This document shows positions 1-8,538 of a stretch of 64,000 bases of DNA, piece after piece. This stretch comes from Natronococcus sp. A-GB1. GTDB lineage: Archaea > Halobacteriota > Halobacteria > Halobacteriales > Natrialbaceae. The position numbers were made by a program, and so were the translations under genes. How positions within the stretch are numbered: the first letter of the stretch is position 1; every line of letters begins with the position of its first letter. The notes below the pieces were generated by a model. That model was not told the DNA's origin and made no database searches. It saw nothing but the letters and a program-made list of their open reading frames with translations. Where the stretch lies: assembly GCF_029688845.1 (NCBI RefSeq), contig NZ_JARUKW010000012.1, positions 62,001 to 126,000 on the forward strand. The letters are read 5' to 3'.

Positions 1-2
1 TT

Positions 3-791
3 CTAACGTCTCTCAAAGCGTTCAGTAGACCCCTGCTCTTCACCCTCGTCTCCGTCTTGGCGGTCTGGAGCATCTGGGTACTGGAACTCCATCAGACCGA
101 CTTCTCGGGCGGCGCTGATGGTCTGGCTTTCCTGTATGGGGCTGCGATCCCTCCGGAAATGAGTGTGCTGGAGGTTGGGCTCCGAGGGCTTCTTGAGACG
201 CTGTATATCGCGTACGTAGGGACACTGTTTGGGGTCCTTTTGAGCCTGCCAGTGAGTCTGATGGCGAGCCGGAACCTCTTCCCGTGGTATCTCACACTCC
301 CTGCACGGTGGTTTCTGGCGGTGCTTCGCGTCCTCCCGAGCATTCTGTGGGCGGTGATCTTCGTCATCCTCATCGGGACGGGACCAGCGGCAGGCGTGTT
401 CGCGATCACGCTCTATACGATCGGATTTATAGGCAAGCTCGAGTACGAAGCGTTCGAAGGGCTCGACAACGAGCCCATAGAAGCGGTCTCCTCCTCAGGT
501 GCAACTCGGTTTCAGGTACTCCGCTTTGTAGTGCTCCCTCAAGCAGCTAACTCTCTGATCAGTCAAACGATGTTTATGTTCGAGTATAACGTGCGCCATG
601 CCGCCGCAATCGGGATCGTTGGCGCGGGCGGCATCGGGTACTACATCATGGGGTACCTCGACTTCCTGCAATACGATAGGGTGGTCGTGCTGCTTGCAAT
701 CGTGTTTCTGGCTGTGTTAGTTATCGACGAACTCAGCTACCGGCTGCGGTCGTTCTTTCTCGGCGACACGAGTACCAGCCTCAGCAAATAA
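3..791 (+). CDS. phnE: PhnE-type phosphonate/phosphate ABC transporter permease (5' partial)
   Basis: Membrane permease subunit of a PhnCDE-type importer for phosphonate or phosphate esters. The frame is open through the window edge, so the N-terminus is missing; a TTG at 57 is only an internal codon. Several hydrophobic segments are visible, and the ABC-permease EAA-like loop appears as SSGATRFQVLRFVVLPQA about 100 residues before the end, followed by a glycine-rich GIVGAGGIGYYI segment typical of PhnE. The phnC and phnD partners would lie upstream, outside the window. A decayed PhoU gene follows, in keeping with a phosphorus-related locus. The exact substrate cannot be read from the sequence. 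Confidence 0.88.
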   Translation, partial: LTSLKAFSRPLLFTLVSVLAVWSIWVLELHQTDFSGGADGLAFLYGAAIPPEMSVLEVGLRGLLETLYIAYVGTLFGVLLSLPVSLMASRNLFPWYLTLPARWFLAVLRVLPSILWAVIFVILIGTGPAAGVFAITLYTIGFIGKLEYEAFEGLDNEPIEAVSSSGATRFQVLRFVVLPQAANSLISQTMFMFEYNVRHAAAIGIVGAGGIGYYIMGYLDFLQYDRVVVLLAIVFLAVLVIDELSYRLRSFFLGDTSTSLSK

Positions 792-972
792 AGCCTCCTG
801 TGGCCCGTATATCGACTTAACAGGGTTCGAACGGGTTCTGATCGACAGTGTTCACCTTCAGCTGTACTGAACGCACTCTCTGGAGTCCAAACGGCACGTA
901 GCCTGTTCCACGACACGCTCTACTTCTGTAACTACGCGTACCTCTCGACGCATGTCGGCGAGAACGACCTGA

Positions 973-1203
973 CGATACGCTGTTCTCCGAGGGAACGACG
1001 AGGCTAATACGAACGGCCACCGTTCGCTCGAGGCCGTTCCGGAGATCGACGAACACACCCGTCACGTCGACGAACTCCTTCGTGATCTCGATCCCGTGCA
1101 GGCCCAGTCGCTCGGCCTGGTGCTCGACTCGCTGTCCCGCAGCGCCGACTACGGTGGCAACATCGCCGAGACGGCCCTGCAGAAGGCCGCACCCCGCCCC
1201 TGA
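973..1203 (+). pseudogene. PhoU-family regulator, C-terminal remnant
   Basis: The frame ending at the TGA at 1201 reads EIDEHTRHVDELLRDLDPVQ and then AQSLGLVLDSLSRSADYGGN, followed by IAETALQKAAPRP. I recognise this as the C-terminal end of haloarchaeal PhoU-domain phosphate regulators. An in-frame TGA lies at 970-972, no start codon or upstream PhoU and AbrB-like domain can be found, and nothing recognisable remains in 792-972. Only about 75 codons of a roughly 330-residue protein survive. It lies just behind a phosphonate permease gene, where such regulators are common. Confidence 0.7.
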
Positions 1204-1284
1204 TCGTCCACCAGCAAGCGAGCGTCGTCGATCGTTGCCAGCGTCGAAACCCCCTTCCCGGACGGATTCCTACGGCGAGAACAG

Positions 1285-2268
1285 ATGACTACGGCGACCG
1301 TCAGCGCGGGTGCGCGCCTCCACTTCGGCTTTCAGAACCTCTCGCTCGCCCGACGACGCCTCTACGGTGGTATCGGGGTCGGCCTCGAGCGACCACGGGT
1401 CACCGTCACCGCCGAGCCCGCCTCGACGGTCGAGGCGTCGGACTCGCTCCTCGAGCAGTACGCCCGTCGAGCCGTCGACGTCCTCGATGTCCGGGGCACC
1501 GACGTCGCTCTCGAGGAGCGACTCCCCCGCCACGTCGGCCTCGGGAGCGGCACCCAGCTCGCGCTCACCGTGCTCGCGGCGACGGCTCGAGCGCACGGGC
1601 TCGAGCCGCGGATCCGGGAGCTGGCACCTGCGATGGGCAGGGGCGGCCGCAGCGGGATCGGCGTCGCGACCTTCGAGGACGGCGGGTTCGTCGTCGACGC
1701 GGGCCACCCGACCAGTCGGTTTACGACCGAACCGCCCGCGGAGGGCGACTGGACGGTCCCCCCGGTCGTCGCCCGTCATGACCTGCCCGAGAAGTGGCGC
1801 TTTCTGATCGTTGTCCCCGACGCCGACCCGGGACGCAGCGGTGAGAACGAGGACGCGAGCATGCGCGCGGTCGTCGAACGAGCCGATCCCGCCGTCGCAG
1901 ACGAGCTCGCGGGCGTGGTCACCCGCAAGCTGTTGCCCGCCGCGGCCGAGGGTCGCCTCGAGGCCTTTGGCGAGGCGGTCGCCGAGATCGGCCGCAAGAA
2001 CGGCGCCTGGTACGCCGACGCCCAGGGCGGGGTCTTCCGCCCGCCTGCGGGCGAGCTCGTTGCGACCCTCGAGGACTGTCCCGTCCTCACGGGCGTCGGC
2101 CAGTCCTCGTGGGGGCCGGTCGTCTACGGGCTGACCGATGCCGACCACGCAACGGAGGCCAGGGACGCGGCCCAGGACGCGCTCGAGGACCGCGGACTCG
2201 GCGGCGAGGTCGTGCTCTCGGCTGCCGCAACCGGGGGAGCGACGGTCGCCCTCGAGACGGAGCGGTGA
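1285..2268 (+). CDS. mptG: beta-ribofuranosylaminobenzene 5'-phosphate synthase (GHMP family)
   Basis: RFAP synthase joins an aminobenzoate-type acid to PRPP with loss of CO2 and pyrophosphate, the first dedicated step of methanopterin-type pterin synthesis. The 327-residue protein opens with the family signature GARLHFGF near residue 9, carries the GHMP phosphate-binding motif PRHVGLGSGTQ at about 81-91, and has the family block GRGGRSGIGVATFEDGGF after residue 124. Length is normal for the family. The ATG at 1285 is directly usable and the coding signature begins at once. Haloarchaea are not methanogens, so the cofactor it serves here is an open question; the assignment to the family is firm. 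Confidence 0.9.
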   Translation: MTTATVSAGARLHFGFQNLSLARRRLYGGIGVGLERPRVTVTAEPASTVEASDSLLEQYARRAVDVLDVRGTDVALEERLPRHVGLGSGTQLALTVLAATARAHGLEPRIRELAPAMGRGGRSGIGVATFEDGGFVVDAGHPTSRFTTEPPAEGDWTVPPVVARHDLPEKWRFLIVVPDADPGRSGENEDASMRAVVERADPAVADELAGVVTRKLLPAAAEGRLEAFGEAVAEIGRKNGAWYADAQGGVFRPPAGELVATLEDCPVLTGVGQSSWGPVVYGLTDADHATEARDAAQDALEDRGLGGEVVLSAAATGGATVALETER

Positions 2269-2365
2269 GTCGACTTCCGACTGAACGACCGGTAGGTCGG
2301 AGTGCGGTTCCTTCGGAACTCCCGTGTCACTCGTTTCACTGATAGGTTTCGACTCCCGGACCGCA

Positions 2366-2704
2366 TCAGCGACAGTTACAACGGTCAGCACTTGGGGCGG
2401 CACGCTCGGCTCCGATAGCGAACGGCATGCGCCAGAGTTCGATGGACGATCGGAGTAAGCGTCCCCACGAAGCTGCGACGCGTTCTGCCGGGCGTCTGCG
2501 AAGGGCGGGAACGGTGTCCGAACGCGGACGTTCGGTGAGGACCGTGCCACAGCGTGGACACGTATACTGGACGTAGTCTCCGCACGTGTGGAGCACCCAT
2601 TCTTCCTCGATCGGACTCGCGTGGTTGCACTCCCAGCAGAACAGCATCGATTTCCGACGAGTCGGGTCGGTACCGCTGTCGTCGTTCGGAGCGGGGGGTA
2701 CCAT
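2366..2704 (-). CDS. small zinc-ribbon protein
   Basis: Protein of 112 residues with a single zinc ribbon: CWEC near residue 23 and CPRC about 26 residues later, then a basic C-terminal tail. Two starts are possible. The ATG at 2704 gives 112 residues, and the ATG at 2647 begins right at MLFCWECNH, which is where the conserved part starts, so the shorter form of 93 residues may be the real one. Such CxxC ribbons are abundant in haloarchaea and usually lack a known partner. No specific function can be assigned. Confidence 0.6.
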   Translation of the reverse strand: MVPPAPNDDSGTDPTRRKSMLFCWECNHASPIEEEWVLHTCGDYVQYTCPRCGTVLTERPRSDTVPALRRRPAERVAASWGRLLRSSIELWRMPFAIGAERAAPSADRCNCR

Positions 2705-2946
2705 CGCTTGGGAAGAGCGGGAGAAGACGCATAGCTCTGTCTTCCCCCTTCCTTGGGTTATTATAGAAATTAAACGTCGTACTACTGTTGGACGAGTGTT
2801 CAGTAGCGGTCCGAACGCGGGATACTGCACGATTCGGGTGCAGAACCGAGACCGAGCGACCCGTACTCCGGATCGCTGTGAGCCCTGCGGTGGCGTACGC
2901 TGACCGAGCGAGGGAGTTTTGTCGCTGTACGTGCGTATGTGCGGAC

Positions 2947-3270
2947 ATGCAGTTTTGCGACGACTGCGGCTCGATGATGAAAGCCGACGGCGACCGCATG
3001 GTCTGCTCGAACTGCGGCGCCTCGAGCGAGCGCGACCGCGAGGCCGAAAGCGAGTTCGTCACGACCGAGTCCCAGACCGACGACGAGATAATCGAGTCCA
3101 GCGAGGACGCGAACTTCGAGGGCAAGCCCAAGGCGACCGACGTCGTCTGCGACGAGTGTGGCACCCAAGAGGCGTGGTACACCCTCAAGCAGACCGCCTC
3201 CGCCGACGAGCCGCCGACCCGATTTTTCAAGTGTACGGAGTGTGGCCACCGCTGGCGCGGGTACAACTGA
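2947..3270 (+). CDS. tfs: transcription factor S (TFIIS/RPA12-like RNA cleavage factor)
   Basis: Archaeal TFS rescues stalled RNA polymerase by stimulating cleavage of the nascent RNA. The 107-residue protein has an N-terminal zinc ribbon (CDDCG...CSNCG), an acidic linker, and a C-terminal TFIIS-type ribbon (CDECG...CTECG) whose hairpin carries the catalytic acidic pair in ADEPPTRFFKC. Length and order of domains match TFS exactly. The start at 2947 is chosen because the N-terminal ribbon begins at residue 4. The gene stands alone, convergent with the MaoC-like gene that ends 4 bp away. Confidence 0.93.
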   Translation: MQFCDDCGSMMKADGDRMVCSNCGASSERDREAESEFVTTESQTDDEIIESSEDANFEGKPKATDVVCDECGTQEAWYTLKQTASADEPPTRFFKCTECGHRWRGYN

Positions 3271-3274
3271 GCGC

Positions 3275-3655
3275 TTACTTCCAGATCAGGCCCTCGACGG
3301 TCGCCGTCAACACCGTCTCTCCCGCGTCGTTCTCGCAGTCGACGGCCGCAACGAGATCGTACCGATCCTCGACCTCCTCGACCTCCTCGTAGCTCCACGT
3401 ACAGACGATCCGGTCTCCGGTATACACCGGCCGGCGGAACTCGAAGCTCATCTCGGAGGCCAGCACCTCGAGGTCGCCGCCGATCTTCGTCGGTAGCGTC
3501 GCCGTGAGCAGCCCGTGGACCAGCAGCCGTCCCTCTTCGTCGGGCTCCGTGTGACGAGGCTGGGTATCCCGCGAGAGCTCCGCAAACTGCCGAACCTCCT
3601 CGGTCGTGAACGTGCGCTCGAACGCGTAGGTCTCGCCCTCGGTCGGTCGGTTCAT
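3275..3655 (-). CDS. MaoC/hotdog-fold dehydratase-like protein
   Basis: Single hotdog-fold protein of 126 residues resembling MaoC-type (R)-hydratases. The hydratase-2 signature is visible as AELSRDTQPRH followed by LVHGLLTATL, and the strand GDRIVCTWSYEEVEE lies near residue 80. The usual D-x4-H pair appears here as D30-x4-H35. Length equals one hotdog unit. Members act on enoyl-CoA type substrates, but the true substrate is unknown. Start at 3655 is the first ATG before the fold. Confidence 0.85.
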   Translation of the reverse strand: MNRPTEGETYAFERTFTTEEVRQFAELSRDTQPRHTEPDEEGRLLVHGLLTATLPTKIGGDLEVLASEMSFEFRRPVYTGDRIVCTWSYEEVEEVEDRYDLVAAVDCENDAGETVLTATVEGLIWK

Positions 3656-3796
3656 ACGGATCGATTCTCGTCCCCGGGCGAAAAACCTCGAGTTTCCGGC
3701 ACGTCGCTCGAACCCGCCCTCGGGGGCGACACTCGTCTACTTCCTCGCCGTCCGACTCGAATAACGATCCTAATACAGACCCTATTCGATTGGAGA

Positions 3797-3838
3797 TACT
3801 ACACCAGTAGTACGGCTCACTCAAATACTAGGTATTTG
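3797..3838 (+). promoter_or_regulatory. two inverted repeats upstream of the broken NNP transporter promoter
   Basis: Two perfect dyads lie side by side: TACTAC-N4-GTAGTA at 3797-3812 and CAAATAC-TAG-GTATTTG at 3822-3838, with centres about 25 bp apart. They sit just upstream of the TATA box at 3852-3858, the usual place for an archaeal activator site. This is visible in the sequence; the regulator is unknown. Confidence 0.5.
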
Positions 3839-3851
3839 TAAACTATTACCG

Positions 3852-3858
3852 CTATAAT
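3852..3858 (+). promoter_or_regulatory. TATA box of a leaderless transcript
   Basis: The AT-rich block CTATAAT is centred 27 bp before the ATG at 3882. This spacing fits a haloarchaeal promoter whose transcript begins at or next to the start codon. Confidence 0.5.
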
Positions 3859-3881
3859 GTTTAGAGTGGTGTGGATATACC

Positions 3882-4019
3882 ATGTGCCACGAAACGTTCG
3901 ACTGCGCCCCGCGCGGATTCCACGACGGACTGTTACTCGAGTCGGATCGGACGAGCGACCGGGAGGCGGAGGTCGACCCCGACCGCGCGGACGAGCCGAA
4001 CCTCGGGGTGCGTGTCTGA
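3882..4019 (+). CDS. small acidic ORF ahead of the NNP transporter remnant
   Basis: A 45-codon frame, starting MCHETFDCAPRGFHDGLLLE, that begins at the predicted transcription start and ends with TGA one base before the ATG of the transporter remnant (TGAGATG). Position and spacing argue for a real leader gene coupled to the transporter. It has two Cys and a His near the N-terminus (C2, H3, C8), which might bind metal, and a very acidic C-terminal half. I recognise no family. Because the downstream gene is dead, this ORF may be a relic as well. Confidence 0.45.
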   Translation: MCHETFDCAPRGFHDGLLLESDRTSDREAEVDPDRADEPNLGVRV

Positions 4020-4020
4020 G

Positions 4021-5144
4021 ATGTCCGGCGGCGAGCCGTCCGACCCGGCCGTGGCCGGCGTCCGCGGGGGTCCCGAGCGGGCCCTCTCGGTGCTGACGTT
4101 CGGCTACTTCGTCGGGCTCGTCGGCGTCGTCGTCTACGGCCCCGTCGCCTCGGAGTTCCAGGACGTGCTCGGGCTGTCCGGACTCCTGCTCGGGCTGCTC
4201 GTCGCCGCGCCGCAGCTGACGGGGTCGCTGCTGCGGATCCCCCTTCAGCGCGTGGGCCGACAGCGTCGGCGCGAAGAAACCCTTCAGCGTCCTCCTCGGA
4301 CTCTCGGTCGTTGGGATGGGCGGGCTGCTCGCGATCCTGGTGTCGGCCTACCCGACGGGTTGACGCTCGCTCACTACCCGCTGATCTTCCTGTTCGGCTC
4401 GCTGAGCGGCTGCGGTATCGCCGCCTTCTCGGTGGGGATCACGGACACCGCCTACTGATACAGCTCGGAACGACGCGGAACGATGCTCGCGCTGTTCGCC
4501 GGCCTCGGCACCACCTCGCCGGGGCTGTTCACCATCGCCTCCCCGGTCGCCCTGCTGGCGCTCGGGCTGACGGGGACGTACGCCGCCTGGTTCGTCTTCC
4601 TCCTCGTAGTGACGATTGTCTTCCTCGTTTTCGCCGTCGACTCACCGTACTTCCAGTACCGCAAGCGCGGGCTCGAGGAGGCGGAAGCAAAGAGTCGCGC
4701 TCGGGACGCCGGCCAGGAGCTGTTTCCGAACGGTGACGCGATTGCGTCGGTTCGGCAGGCGGCGACCATCCCTCGTTCGTGGCTGCTGACCGTGATGTTC
4801 TTCGCCTCCTTCGGCGGCTACCTCGCGCTGACGACCTGGTTTCCCTCCTACTGGAGCAACTTCCACGGGCTGGACCTCCGCACGGCCGGCGCCGTCACCG
4901 CGCTCACCTTCACCCTCCTGTCGGCGCTGTCAGCGATCGAATCGGCGGGCTCGGCGGCTACGGTGGGTTCGCCGTTCCCCCGATGCTGGGGCTGTTCGTT
5001 GACGTCCAGGGCGTGAGCGGGTACGCGACCGGGTTCGTCGTCTACTTCGTACTCGGGCTCGGCGCGCTCGCCATCGCCGTCTCGCTGTACCGCTCGGAGC
5101 CGACGACCGTCCCGACGGAGACGCCCGCCCCAGCGGGCGACTGA
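4021..5144 (+). pseudogene. NarK/NNP-family MFS nitrate-nitrite transporter, disrupted
   Basis: MFS permease of the nitrate/nitrite porter family, recognised from YGPVASEFQDVLGLSGLLLG at the N-terminus, ALTTWFPSYWSNFHGL in the middle and AVPPMLGLFVDVQGVSGYAT at the end. It is broken in four ways: an extra C in the C5 run at 4239-4243; a compensating loss of one T near 4356-4359; TGA at 4456-4458, where a Trp codon (TAC TGG TAC) is expected; and a frame change at about 4925-4950 where roughly 60-70 codons (about two membrane segments) are missing between SDRIGG and GGYGGFAVPP. The mix of indels, nonsense and deletion favours true decay over sequencing error. A second family member, also broken, lies at 52776. 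Confidence 0.82.
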
Positions 5145-5228
5145 GCCCTCGAGCCCGATTCCAACTATCGAGTCACTCCCGAACGAGGGGCGCAACGTTC
5201 ACAACCGTCCGCCCGAACTCTCCTGTGA

Positions 5229-6503
5229 ATGGCAGACGGGCCGCGACTTCCCGGCGTCGAGGACGACGAGGACGACGAAGACCCCATAATCCTCCACGTC
5301 GACGCGGACTGCTTCTACGCCGCCTGCGAGCGACTGCGCGAGCCCGAACTCGAGGACGACCCGGTCGTCGTCGGCATGGGGTACGAGCCCGGCGAGACGA
5401 ACGGGGCCGTCGCCACCGCCAGCTACGAGGCCCGCGAGTTCGGCGTCGAGAGCGCGCAGGCGATCTCGACGGCCCTCGAGCGACTTCCCCGTCGCGCCGC
5501 TCTCGACCCTGACGCCGCGGATCACGACCCCGAACTCGTCGAATCAGAGACCGGCTACTACCGCACCGTCGACCTGGACTACTACGAGTCCGTCGCAAGC
5601 GAGGTCCAGGACATTCTGCACGACTGCGCCGACGTCGTCCGTGAGGTGAGCATCGACGAAGCCTACCTCGAGGTCACCGACCGAACCGCCTGGGAGGTCG
5701 CCGACGGCTTCGCCCGCCACGTCAAAGACCGCATCCGCCGGGAGGTCGGCATCGTCGTCAGCGTCGGCGCCGCGCCGACGATGAGCGCGGCCAAGATCGC
5801 CAGCGACTTCGACAAACCCGACGGGCTGACGGTCGTTCGTCCCGGCGAACTCCGCGAGTTTCTGGCCCCGCTCGAGATCGATCTGCTCCACGGCGTCGGC
5901 CCCGTCACCGCCCGCGAACTGCGGGAGATGGGTCTCGAGACCGCCGGCGACGTCGCCGCAGCCGACCCCGAACCGCTGGTCGAGCGCTTCGGCGAGCGCG
6001 GCCGGGAGCTGTACGACCGCGCCCGCGGGGACGACGACCGTCGCGTCGAGCCGAAAGGGGACCCCAAGAGCTTCTCGCGTGAGTCGGCGTTCGCCGAGCC
6101 CGTCAGCGACCCGGAGCCGAAGTACGAACAGATCGAGACGCTGGCGGCCGCGGTCGCCGACCGTGCCCGGCGAGAGGGCGCCCTGTACCGGACCGTCGGC
6201 GTCAAGGCCGTCGAGCCCCCTTTCGAGGTAAACACCCGCGAGCGATCGCTGCCCGGCCCGATCGACGAGCCGAAACTGGTCGAGCGAATCGCTCGAGAGC
6301 TGTTCGCTGAGTTCGAACGGGAACCGGTCAGGAAGGTCGGCGTCAGGGTCGCGAACCTCGAGTTCGCCGCGGCCGACCAGACGAGCCTCGACGGCTGGGC
6401 GGGGACCCCCGATACCGAAGCCGAACCAGTTGACGGAACTGGTGCCGATCGGGACGGCGACCCGAGCCCCGAGGAGGGCCAGTCCTCGCTCGAGGACTTC
6501 TGA
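5229..6503 (+). CDS. dinB: DNA polymerase IV (Y-family translesion polymerase)
   Basis: Y-family polymerase of 424 residues that copies past damaged bases. The first catalytic block ILHVDADCFYAACERL lies near residue 20 and the second, REVSIDEAYLEV, near residue 137; together they hold the metal-binding acidic residues. The helix-hairpin-helix region (LLHGVGPVTARELREMGLET) and the little-finger domain follow. The protein ends in QSSLEDF, a PCNA-binding PIP-type motif, which supports the reading frame to the last codon. It is convergent with the UDG-like gene and the two stop codons abut with no gap. Confidence 0.95.
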   Translation: MADGPRLPGVEDDEDDEDPIILHVDADCFYAACERLREPELEDDPVVVGMGYEPGETNGAVATASYEAREFGVESAQAISTALERLPRRAALDPDAADHDPELVESETGYYRTVDLDYYESVASEVQDILHDCADVVREVSIDEAYLEVTDRTAWEVADGFARHVKDRIRREVGIVVSVGAAPTMSAAKIASDFDKPDGLTVVRPGELREFLAPLEIDLLHGVGPVTARELREMGLETAGDVAAADPEPLVERFGERGRELYDRARGDDDRRVEPKGDPKSFSRESAFAEPVSDPEPKYEQIETLAAAVADRARREGALYRTVGVKAVEPPFEVNTRERSLPGPIDEPKLVERIARELFAEFEREPVRKVGVRVANLEFAAADQTSLDGWAGTPDTEAEPVDGTGADRDGDPSPEEGQSSLEDF

Positions 6504-7133
6504 CTATCCGACGAGCGTTGCGACGCCCTTCGTCTGGCGGTAGTCCCGCCCGAGGATCGCCTCGAGGCGCGCGACGAGCGCCTCCCGTTCCGTATCCACC
6601 CACTCACTCGGGTCCCTGATCGGGACGACCAGAAAGCCCCGGCCGCGGATCTCCGTGGCGTGTAACGCGGGCATCTCGAGGTCGATCCGACCCCGCTGGG
6701 TGGTGTACCCCTCGAGGACGCGGTCGGTCGCCCGCTCGCCGACGGGCATCAGGATGTGGGCGTTGATCGCGCGCAACTCGGCGTCGAAGTACCGCTCGAG
6801 GTTGTCGTACTCCCGTTCGGTCGGGACGTCGCCCGTCGGAAGCGTACACATGTGGACGTAGCTGGCGAACAGGTTCTCGAAGACGGGCTCGTCCCGCGGG
6901 CCGCTCTCGAAGCCGACCTCGCGGAGGGCCTCCCGCAGCGGTTCGACCTCGGGGGCGCCGAAAGGAATTCCGGTGTCGGCGCCGCCGTGGACGCCGGGGT
7001 GGTCGCCGATCAGGTGGAAGTCCGCGTTGGCGTCGCCGTAGCCGAAGACGGCGGCTCGATCGCCGGGCGGGCTCCGGTCGAAGGGCGGTCGCATGCCGAA
7101 CGGGTTGCTCGTCCTGTCGGTGACGTTTTGCAC
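6504..7133 (-). CDS. uracil-DNA glycosylase-family protein
   Basis: Protein of 209 residues resembling the UDG superfamily. The first motif region is FHLIGDHPGVHGGADTGIPF, similar to the glycosylase loop GxxPG that binds the abasic site, and a late segment has ALHATEIRGRGFLVVPIRDP. The catalytic residues of well-studied families 4 and 5 cannot be matched with certainty, so activity on uracil is an inference. It abuts dinB tail to tail, another DNA repair gene, but on the opposite strand, so the two share no transcript. Confidence 0.7.
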   Translation of the reverse strand: MQNVTDRTSNPFGMRPPFDRSPPGDRAAVFGYGDANADFHLIGDHPGVHGGADTGIPFGAPEVEPLREALREVGFESGPRDEPVFENLFASYVHMCTLPTGDVPTEREYDNLERYFDAELRAINAHILMPVGERATDRVLEGYTTQRGRIDLEMPALHATEIRGRGFLVVPIRDPSEWVDTEREALVARLEAILGRDYRQTKGVATLVG

Positions 7134-7238
7134 GGCCCGTACTGAGGGGGTCGGCTCCCATAACGACCGCGGTTGGACGCGAGCGACTCGAGGCGTTCGG
7201 GGGAGAACTTATCAACGATCGGGAACCAGTTACCCGAG

Positions 7239-7730
7239 ATGTACCAGTACGGTCACTACGGCGCCGCCCTGCTCGCGTACGCGCCGATCGGCGCCGCCGT
7301 CGCGATCGCCGGTTTCGAGGCCGTCGCGATCGTCGGCGGACTCGTCTGCGTCTCGCTGTCGACGCTGCCCGACGTCGATCACCGGCTGCCGTTCGTTGCA
7401 CACCGCGGGCCGACCCACACGCTGCTCTTTGCGACACTGATCGGCGCTGCCCTCGCCGCGGCCGCCGCCGTGCTCGTTGAGGCCGCGTCGCCGCTCGTCG
7501 ACGTCGCGTTCGTCGGCTTTGCCTTCCTCGTCGGAGCGCTCTCGATCGGCTCGCACCTGCTCGCCGACGCGCTGACGCCAATGGGGATCAGGCCGTTCTG
7601 GCCCGTCTCGAGGCGACGGTACACGCTGAACGTGACGCCCGCGAAGAGCCCAGTGGCGAACTACGTGCTGTTTCTCGCCGGCGTCGCGGCGACAGCCGCG
7701 GCTGCGGGAGTCGTGGTCACGGCCGGATAG
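7239..7730 (+). CDS. YdjM/LexA-binding-type membrane-bound metal-dependent hydrolase
   Basis: Integral membrane protein of 163 residues in the YdjM family. The conserved metal-binding set is visible: H6 in YGHYGAALLAY, DVDHRLPFVAHRGPTHT near residue 46, and SHLLADALTPMGIRPFWP near residue 107. About four hydrophobic segments are seen. The start at 7239 is chosen because the family begins with this first His-containing helix; the same frame is open upstream from 7173. The biochemical reaction of this family is not established. Confidence 0.82.
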   Translation: MYQYGHYGAALLAYAPIGAAVAIAGFEAVAIVGGLVCVSLSTLPDVDHRLPFVAHRGPTHTLLFATLIGAALAAAAAVLVEAASPLVDVAFVGFAFLVGALSIGSHLLADALTPMGIRPFWPVSRRRYTLNVTPAKSPVANYVLFLAGVAATAAAAGVVVTAG

Positions 7731-7877
7731 CAGCAAACGGTCGTACTAGTCTTTCTGGACGGTGATCTGGCCAAATCCCGTTCCGTACAGGCCAAGTGGG
7801 TAAGGGAGTGACCGTTGGTTTCTCCGATAACTGTCAAAAGTCGCCTGCTGAATATAGAGGATGAGTTTAGTACCGTT

Positions 7878-7970
7878 TCATTGCCATTCACTGATCTCAT
7901 CCGAATAAAACACGTACATGAGAACCCACAGAAATATCGAGATTGCGAATCCTCCCACAGCACTGGTCAT
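7878..7970 (-). CDS. possible 30-residue single-pass membrane peptide
   Basis: A short frame reading MTSAVGGFAISIFLWVLMYV followed by FYSDEISEWQ: one hydrophobic helix of about 18 residues and a short acidic tail, a layout common in small haloarchaeal membrane proteins. It lies on the opposite strand just before the TnpB remnant. No ribosome-binding site or family supports it, so this is a tentative call from amino-acid character alone. Confidence 0.35.
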   Translation of the reverse strand: MTSAVGGFAISIFLWVLMYVFYSDEISEWQ

Positions 7971-7978
7971 GCGTTCAA

Positions 7979-8525
<547 letters not shown>

Positions 8526-8538
8526 TGACTGCTTGCCG

